Shown: positions 57,613 to 64,000 of the stretch, piece after piece
Layout: the number at the start of each line of letters is the position of its first letter
How positions within the stretch are numbered: position 1 is the first letter of the stretch
Assembly (NCBI GenBank): GCA_022559985.1
Contig: JAFJTR010000036.1
Span: 214,826 to 278,825, forward strand
Length of the DNA: 64,000 nt
Reading direction: 5' to 3'
Source: Parastagonospora avenae f. sp. tritici 18332-5
Lineage: Eukaryota > Ascomycota > Dothideomycetes > Pleosporales > Phaeosphaeriaceae
The notes under the pieces: model-generated
Database searches by the model: none
The model's input: the letters and a program-made list of their open reading frames with translations, nothing else
What the model was told of the DNA's origin: nothing
Made by a program: the position numbers and the translations under genes

Positions 57613-58521
57613 GATACAATGTCTTTAAGTCTCCCGTCACTAGCATGCGGGCTCGTGAGATCGCACCAGTGCTCAGGTGCTACGTCTCACCTATATGCTA
57701 AGCCGGACAAGGCTCGGCTTGCAAAACTGCCTTGTGGCCTTGTCAGGCAAAAAAGGCGTCGCAAGGCCTAGCACAACTTACCTACGATGCATTGCACTAG
57801 GCAAGTTACGTCGCACTTCGAGGTCCTCCATTCGTATTCTGCGCTTGATGCACAAACATGATTGGATAGTGGCCTAGTCTCGTCCTCTGGTAATCTGGTT
57901 TGGTCTCAACCACCAGCCACAACTAAGCCTGATTGGTCGCCCTTTTCCAGCAATTCGATGCCTTCTACATTGCCCTTGCACATTACCTTCATCCGACCAA
58001 TCAAGTCTACTAAATCTTGCGACCTGCCGTTACTAGGATCGGCCGCTCCCTCTCCAGGCACCTGAGCCGCATATTGTTAGCACACCTTCGCCTATAAGAA
58101 GGATAAAAACCTACGAGAACGCCTCGTGAGATAAAATTTCCGGATTCCTGCCTGGCTTAAGGTAGCCATTTTCCACAGCGCCTTACGTTAGCGTCTCTGA
58201 TCACTCACCGGTCTTTACCAGGCCCCAACAATACTTGACTTCGCATCGCTCACCGGTGTTCCGCTCGAGCCATTTCAAGCGCCGTTCAAGCAAGAAGTGC
58301 CACAGCAACCATCTTTGGAATGTCGACCGGTGATGGCAGGGGAGAGAAACCTTTTGTTGTGGGTTTCTGATGCATGTGCATGCGCGGCGGACTAAAGCGT
58401 GATAGGCTGAAGCGACTGAAGAAGATGGAAGAGCATTTGTTCCGCGGCCTAAGAGACCGAAAAATGTACGTTGTTGTCTGTGTATTGGCCTCTGCTATGA
58501 TATGACATCTGTATACACTGG
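57613..58521. other. Spacer with short inverted repeats
   Basis: GACAAGGC and its complement GCCTTGTC lie about 30 bp apart near 57706-57745. An ORF at 57862..58065 shows no recognisable features. The stretch may be a relic of a mobile element, but no transposase, target duplication or paired ends were found. Confidence 0.3.
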
Positions 58522-58770
58522 ATGGCCGGGTTGGCTGATGACCATTTTCAGTTAGAGCCAAAATTCGAAGAGGGCGCACATGCATGGCTTCAAGACGAGG
58601 ACGATGAACATCCTGCGATACAAGTCACAATTGTGGCGAGGGAGAAGAAACTCGGTGGCTCATTCGTCTATCAAGTCAAAGACAGGCACACTCAACAGAT
58701 TGTGCAGGATGACGATGGTACAACCTGGTTTGCAGAGGCTCAGCTTTCAGTAGGCAAGCCAATTGGCTGA
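58522..58770 (+). CDS. Small hypothetical protein, possible SH3/chromo-like barrel
   Basis: A single exon of 82 aa. The pattern FEEGAHAWLQDEDDEHPAIQVTIVAREKK...GSFVYQVKD...VQDDDGTTWFAEAQL alternates as in a small beta-barrel of SH3 or chromo type, with an acidic surface. Composition and the absence of interruptions favour a real gene. No homologue is recognised and an upstream exon cannot be excluded. Confidence 0.5.
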   Translation: MAGLADDHFQLEPKFEEGAHAWLQDEDDEHPAIQVTIVAREKKLGGSFVYQVKDRHTQQIVQDDDGTTWFAEAQLSVGKPIG

Positions 58771-58992
58771 TGAGAAGCACTAAAGACGAAAGATGTATGG
58801 CATGCTTAGACATGGGCGGGGCGGGCTATGAGCCCTAGAGTAACCTCAAGGGCACACAACGCGAGGCTGAGTGCGCCTCACAAATGTTCGAGTGATAAAT
58901 TCGCATGCTGCCCAGGTGCCACAATGCCGCGATCAACCGAAGTCCACTTTCTCTTTTCTCATCGCTTTTTCTTCTACTTACTTACTGTCGCA

Positions 58993-60458
58993 ATGGTCAA
59001 TTCTCTCGAGAAGGCGGCAGATATGGAGGCGGGGCATGCAGGGTACATGTACCCCGCGACGCAAGCTTCACTCAGCTGCAGCACAGCTACGACAGTGGTT
59101 GGGCAACTATCGCCAAGGAGCACTGATTCTTCGACGAAATCATCTAATTCTGCTGCGAAATCTCCATGTAAGCAAGCAACCCCGGTACATGTCGCGAACT
59201 TGAATTCGAAGAGACGCTCAATTGTGAAGGTACCCCTTTTTCTCTTGTCGGCCTTTGGACGGCACTTCGTTCAGCGCCTTCTCGGTTAGGTCGATGGGCT
59301 TCACGTCCAAATCAGCACAAGTCAGCAACTCAAATCGTCAGAACCCGTAAGTCAATTCAACGTATACTCAGGTGGCGGAGAATGCAATTCGCTGATGGAG
59401 CGCAGTGGATTCGTGTCCGCGAGGGTATCCCAACCTTGCCGCATTCCTAGACAGCGACGAATGCTTCTCTGTTTACCGCAGATTCGGATTCCTACAGTCA
59501 CGCCTTCTACTCGACAAGCAAGACAAGTTGCGTCGCTTAGAAGATGCTCTAGACAAGCTCGACAGGAGAGAAGCCAAAAAAGACCGTAAGCGGCCCATGA
59601 CGACAGATCTGTTGGAAGAGGATGTAGCACCGAGGCAAAAGCTTCTCGCAAATATCGAGAAGGAGTTCACATCTTACGGTGGGTTTATTCTTACTGCTAA
59701 TATGAGATGCTGGTTGCCCAACACGGCCTGGTTCTTGTGCATTCGAGCAAGGCTGATCTGCATGTAGCCAACGTGCTCGACACCGCATCTAAAATGATGG
59801 CATTGAACAGGCCTTCAGAAGCCGACTATACAAGCGTTCACAATTACATGAACGGGGATCGGAGCCCCTTGATCGAAAATGAGGCGTCTTGGATCTTCAA
59901 AAAGGAGGATCTCATTACACTCCGCGCCGGTCGCGAACACGCATGGCTAGACTCAGCAATCGAGAAGCTCCTGAAGTGGTTCCACTGCCCAACCCTGGAA
60001 ATGATTTTTGGGGATGAGGTATGTTTATAGAATCTGCGTGCAACAATGGGCAGTGAAACTCACATTATTGCAGCACACAAGACAAAAGTCCCTAGGCGAG
60101 GAAGTTTATTACTCACGCCAGAAAATCGCCAATCTAGCCAGCTCGATCATAACCCTGATGGTTCTCATCCTCCTCGTTGTGCCTATCTGCCTTCTTTACC
60201 ATCTTATCAATGAGATCGGTCAGGGAAATGGAGACGGGAAGATTTACGCGACATGTTTGGGTATTCTGCTTGTCTCAACCCTGGCGTTCTCTGCTGTGCT
60301 ATGCTTGTTCACACGTGCAAAGCGACATGAGATCTTAGCCGCTGCCGCAGCGTGAGTATACGTTCGAAGCAGATATATGATGTAATCTGATTCAGCTTTT
60401 TAGATATTGTGCTGTACTTGTAGTATTCTTTGGCAACGTTGGGCCGATCACAAAATGA
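58993..60458 (+). CDS. DUF6594 integral membrane protein (intact)
   Basis: Six exons (58993..59229, 59316..59346, 59406..59678, 59768..60018, 60074..60351, 60404..60458) encode 374 aa. After a Ser/Thr-rich N-terminus comes CPRGYPNLAAFLDSDECFSVYRRFGFLQSR with LLDKQDKLRRLEDALDKLD, the hallmark start of the family. The middle region has MMALNRPSEADYTSV and DLITLRAGREHAWLDSAIEKLL. Three C-terminal membrane helices follow (IITLMVLILLVVPICLLYHL; GILLVSTLAFSAVLCLF; YCAVLVVFFGNV). Splice sites were fixed by phase and by continuity of these blocks; all are GT-AG. The acceptor of intron 1 could also be 7 bp downstream. The function of DUF6594 proteins is unknown. The gene is a paralogue of the broken copy at 29601. 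Confidence 0.75.
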
Positions 60459-61163
60459 TTGTTATGTCGTCCGTGTAGATCTGTCGCTGGAGAGGTATGT
60501 TCCTCATTGTGTCTCGTTTAAAACAATTTTGGTCTCCCAGTAGAATCGTACAATATTACTGCAGGTCGTGGAATCTTTACGTACCACTAAGATGCGTTCA
60601 GCAGCGTTCAATTATCAGCTCTTGTCAAGTACTCTTCTCCGTTTCCATCCTGCTATAACCCACTTCATGATATTGACGTATATATCAATCTCTGCTAAGA
60701 TTATGTCGGCGCCCACATAACCTGTTGTCTCCAATACGGTGAAGCTAAAAATGCATGCCCAAAAAGGCTTAAACACACAACAGCGGAGATTCCCCAGTGG
60801 TCACCCACCTGACCAACGGGAGCACGTTTTCGCAGGCAATCAGCGTTGATGCTTTTTCGCGCCAAACGGCCCATATGATACCTTGGCCTGGACCGTCTTT
60901 GCTGGTTCTCGTCATCCTTGTAGTGTAACAGCCTGCGGCTCAAGCCCACACTACGAATATCCATGATCCCCAGCGACAGGCAAGATTGAATATTATCATA
61001 CTCTTGATTAGAAACCGACAAAAGCGCTCCGACTATATCGTCATGACTCCTTTATCGCAAACCGACCTGCCTCATGCCAACAGATGGCACCCAAACATCA
61101 CAAACCCGCAAATTGAGTTGGAGCCGAAGCAGGGTTTACGGCCAGCCTTAGGTAAAGAAATGA
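60459..61163. other. Spacer, no gene seen
   Basis: Short ORFs only. The segment just before 61164 would be expected to encode the N-terminal half of the acetyltransferase but no such sequence was recognised. Confidence 0.3.
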
Positions 61164-61783
61164 GAGGATGACCTTGAGGACATATGCAAGCGGGACGAAG
61201 CCCTCGTACGATCTCAGATGGCAGTACCTACCCACGAGATCAAAAATCGCTTCACAATCATCCCGGACGTAGATCACATGGGCTGGCACACCGGAAAGGA
61301 ACAATTTGCGGCCGACTATCTCTTCAACAAGACACCGAGTGCCAAGGGCGTACTCGCCGGAGCGCCAGGCAGTCAAGTCTGGGCGACATGGGCGCACCGA
61401 TATTATGGTCGTCTCGATGCGGAGGAACCGAGCAATTTCCCATAAATTCTTCGACTAGTCATAGAGGTCGACGAGACTGCGACTAGAATACTGCTGGACG
61501 CTGCTAAGAGACCCTCCAAAGACGTGTACGAGACGCAAATTAAGCTTCTCAGGACTGTGCGACAGGATGCGCAAGCTGAAGCTGCAGAATGGAAACTCAA
61601 CGCCGTGAAGCTGGGGACCCAACACCACTGGTCATGCATATGCTAATGCAAACTGGGGTTCAGTACACATTGATATAGCGAGCCAACGACAGTATTGCTA
61701 GTTTGTTGTGGTACAACCAGGAAGGCGGAATTGGCGGGGAGCAGCCGTTCTGGGTGAACAACGAGCATTATGCATGGCAGTAG
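61164..61783 (+). pseudogene. Lyc1-like acetyltransferase gene, 5'-truncated and interrupted
   Basis: The frame reads DDLEDICKRDEALVRSQM, then IPDVDHMGWHTGKEQFAADYLF and GSQVWATWAHRYYGRLDAEEP, the C-terminal domain of fungal Lyc1-type GNAT proteins (N6-acetyl-lysine formation in lysine use). TAA at 61443..61445 interrupts just before ILRLVIEVDETATRILLDAAKRP, which continues in the same frame to QAEAAEWKLNAVKL. Further on, in a shifted frame, DSIASLLWYNQEGG...PFWVNNEHYAWQ gives the usual end, with TAG at 61781. The N-terminal GNAT domain is absent. Clearly not functional. Confidence 0.65.
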
Positions 61784-62541
61784 AAAGCGTTGCTTCACTG
61801 GTCTTGGCGAAAGGATGCCAAACTTCAGTGTGGGAGCACCGTGAACCAAGGGCACCATAACCGTGTTTGCAAAGTGAGCCTACTCATGGGCGCCAGAGGG
61901 CGAGTTTGAAGAATCACCGTGGATGTGGCCGGTAGGCACGGCACTCGATGTCTTGGTTGATTAGACAAACCCCGTAGAGGAGGCCCAAAAAGCAGCAACG
62001 GGCTCAAAATCGCGCTATCGTAAGTCACTCAGGTGCATAGATCCTCCCAGAATTTCTCGCAATGGTCTGGTTCTTTCGGCTATTGCGCAATTGTATTCGC
62101 AACTTCTGCTAAGTTAACATCTCCCAACTAGAGCTCACATTCATTGCGGATCCACAAGATCAACGGCACGGCGCTACATTACCTGTGGTTACGTGGTGTA
62201 TAGATCGGTGCAAATATTCGCGTGTCTCGAATTTACTGTAGAAGACGTTCGCCTATACAAGAGGACGGTGTTCAAAGCAGGATTTGGGATAAGTATAAAA
62301 GCTACTTTCGATTCAGACACAAATTGCCATTTGATAGATCTATGGAGATGAGAACAGACGGGAAAAGAGGATAAATGAAACAATGCCGCTCGAATGAAAG
62401 CAAAGCTATGAACTGGAATATTTCCAGACTGTGGGTCAACGTGTACGAAGTCAAATGATAACGGCTTCGCAAATTCTGTGGCTGGTACTAGAGCATCATT
62501 ACTCGCTTCCCTGGACAGGATTAACGGGCTGGCCAAGCTGC
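61784..62541. other. Spacer with a coding-like remnant
   Basis: At about 61890-62030 the plus strand reads YSWAPEGEFEESPWMWPVGTALDVLVD, then TAG, then TNPVEEAQKAATGSKSRYRK in the same frame. This looks like a fragment of a decayed gene that I do not recognise. Confidence 0.3.
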
Positions 62542-63120
62542 TCAGTAGGAATGCTCAAGGGGCCTTACGCCTTTCTTATTAGAACCGCTCACATTCTCAA
62601 TCGATGGGGCAGTGAATGCGAAATTTTGCCAGGCCAATGCATCGCCGCAGCCACGATCAGTCTTCCTTCTGACCTGCCCACTGACAGTGACAACCTTGGG
62701 GTAAGCAACAACGCCGCATTACAATCCACCCGCAGGGTAGAGCTGGGTGTCTCCGAAATATGTTTCGTCTGAGGAACTCCAAGCGTGTGCGTAGGCGACG
62801 CTTGCGCCTTATTCGAATACCCCGGCGAAAGTGAAGCCAGCGTTGACCGACACTTCCACGCTATTTTCGATTCCCTCCGTATTTGCGATGCCTTGGAACA
62901 GTTCGCAGTTATCTTCAGCGTTGGAAATGCAGAAGACTGGACTGCCCATCACTGGGGCCTTTGTGAAGGGCGCGGAGCACTGCCAGTTTTGGAACTCGTT
63001 CTCTGCAAATTCCGGAGGAGTGCAACCGAGTCCATTGACACGGCGTTGAGGAAGCACGGCTGCGTCTGCAGCGGCGAGTAGAAGGATGGTAGTAACGGAG
63101 ATACTTTTGAAGAAAGACAT
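62542..63120 (-). pseudogene. Signal-peptide protein gene with two internal stops
   Basis: From ATG 63120 one frame of 193 codons runs to TGA at 62542, interrupted by TAA at 62809..62811 and 62719..62721. The start MSFFKSISVTTILLLAAADA is a signal peptide. The first 103 codons contain four Cys (GLGCTPPEF, WQCSAPF, VFCISN, NCELFQ) and end FTFAGVFE; then GASVAYAHAWSSSDETYFG and, after the second stop, CGVVAYPKVVTVSGQVRR continue with undiminished coding character. Either the gene is dead or only a 103-residue secreted protein is made. No family is recognised. Confidence 0.55.
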
Positions 63121-63902
63121 GATATCATGCACAACAGGTTCCGAAAGATTGAACACAGAAGATTATGAATAAAAGGGTTGCTTGAGAGTAAGCAAGACGA
63201 AGGAAGTGAAGGCTGATTTGGTATTGCGTAGCAGTAGTTGAATGTATCTTATAATTCTTCGTCTCCTTCATGTTCTGCATTTCGAATAGATTTCCTTGTC
63301 TCAAAGCGTTGAAACCTGCGATCTCGAAATACACAAAACGATGCAGGCCTAAATAGCATCTGGCTAAGCCCCCTTCCACTGTGTTTGAACTGCCTTCTTT
63401 ACGCCGGGCTCTTGTCATGATGGAACGTCAACCCACTCGTTACCGTAGATTTGTAATATTTATTACCAGAAAATCTAGAACTATTCTACACAGTATAGCC
63501 AAGGAACTAAGCTTCAAATCGAACATCAATTGTATACTAAGCGGCCCCATCTCTAGACAGGAAGATTCCGGTATAGAGCGGCTTACGTGCAGTGCTGTGC
63601 TGTTTCTGCACGAAGTAAACCCAGAATACCCAAATACCCGGTGTCGAGCGCTGACGGTCAGCTCTCAGGAAAAACACCAAAATGCTTTGCATTATTGCAA
63701 AATCATGCAGTCAAAGTGTGAGACTGGCGATCTCAGCGCCTACCAACTTTTCTGCTCGTGGGCGCGCACGGCAGAATTTTATCGCCATGGGCCCAATTTG
63801 CAACTGTCCACATGTTTGCTAAGCTTGCTTTAATACGCCACATCATTTGCTCCTGACACTTGAACCCATATCTCTCACCTTTAATCATCTTAGCACATAA
63901 CA
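63121..63902. other. Spacer next to the right repeat copy, no gene seen
   Basis: A plus-strand ORF of 150 codons (63381..63833) lacks any recognisable feature. Composition is AT-rich. Confidence 0.3.
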
Positions 63903-64000
63903 TGATTGGTTCTATCTCACGTGGTTGATGCCAAGTCCTGCACGGACTTGGCGCCTCAGGGCAGAGCTCATCCTCGCCCACCTCGTCCATCTCTCCTTAG
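63903..64000 (-). repeat. 98-bp repeat, right copy of an inverted pair
   Basis: The complement matches 52366..52463 at 94 of 98 positions. The element reaches the last base of the window, so it may extend further. In this copy the internal stem CCAAGTCC / GGACTTGG with a 5-base loop is perfect, while the left copy has mismatches in it. Confidence 0.9.

Noticed and set aside
57690..57780. Inverted GACAAGGC/GCCTTGTC as ends of a mobile element
   Set aside because: Only 8 bp, no target-site duplication, no transposase nearby.
11291..63120. Stop-codon reassignment (TAA or TAG read as an amino acid)
   Set aside because: Conserved genes in the same window end with TAA (ubiquitin-L40, eEF3) and TAG (eIF5A, GlnRS) at exactly the expected positions, so these codons are normal stops.
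63381..63833. 150-codon ORF near the right repeat
   Set aside because: No recognisable features; AT-rich spacer nearby.

Overview
The window is nuclear DNA of a filamentous ascomycete fungus. Genes are monocistronic, lie on both strands and carry short introns (about 45-150 bp, mostly GT...CTRAC...AG). Several families present (HET domain, DUF6594, MYND-type 'HFP..RP' proteins, hevein-like chitin binders, caspase-like proteins) are typical of Pezizomycotina. The lineage looks like Dothideomycetes, perhaps Pleosporales, but that is an inference from gene content only.

Region by region: (a) 0-11 kb is a housekeeping block: the 5' end of a Cic1/Utp30-like ribosome-biogenesis gene, an FHA-domain regulator (Tos4/Plm2-like), ubiquitin-ribosomal protein L40, the Pol I initiation factor Rrn7, eIF5A and the GARP subunit Vps52. 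(b) 11-15 kb is a patch of decaying genes: a HET-domain gene with an in-frame stop, a degraded coding-like stretch, and a coiled-coil gene broken by a stop and a 26-bp tandem duplication. (c) 15.5-27.1 kb is again housekeeping: the Bms1 GTPase, an I9-type proteinase inhibitor (Pbi2-like), a mitochondrial PDK-family kinase and translation elongation factor eEF3. (d) 27-31.5 kb holds a C2H2-type hypothetical protein, a broken DUF6594 gene and a 24-bp perfect palindrome. (e) 31.5-51.7 kb mixes core and lineage genes: Bst1 GPI inositol-deacylase, a secreted protein with three hevein-like chitin-binding domains, an NAD-dependent epimerase, a fragment of a membrane protein, a Gly-rich hypothetical, a METTL16-type methyltransferase, Met8 siroheme synthase, Pep7/Vac1, two uncharacterised proteins and glutaminyl-tRNA synthetase. 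(f) 52.4-64 kb is an accessory island. Its two ends carry a 98-bp sequence in inverted orientation (94/98 identical, second copy reaching the window edge). Inside are an ankyrin-like gene with a decayed 3' end, a MYND pseudogene with a 21-bp minisatellite, an apparently intact caspase-like gene, a small intact ORF, an intact DUF6594 membrane protein, a truncated Lyc1-like acetyltransferase pseudogene and a signal-peptide gene with two internal stops.

Many conserved genes serve ribosome production and translation (Cic1-like, L40, Rrn7, eIF5A, Bms1, eEF3, GlnRS). The accessory parts are marked by loss-of-function changes, several of which (CAG to TAG, TGG to TAG or TGA, CGA to TGA) are C:G to T:A transitions and could be RIP-like. 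Two introns appear to use GC-AG borders, one of them in the ubiquitin-L40 gene, where the conserved protein sequence leaves almost no alternative.
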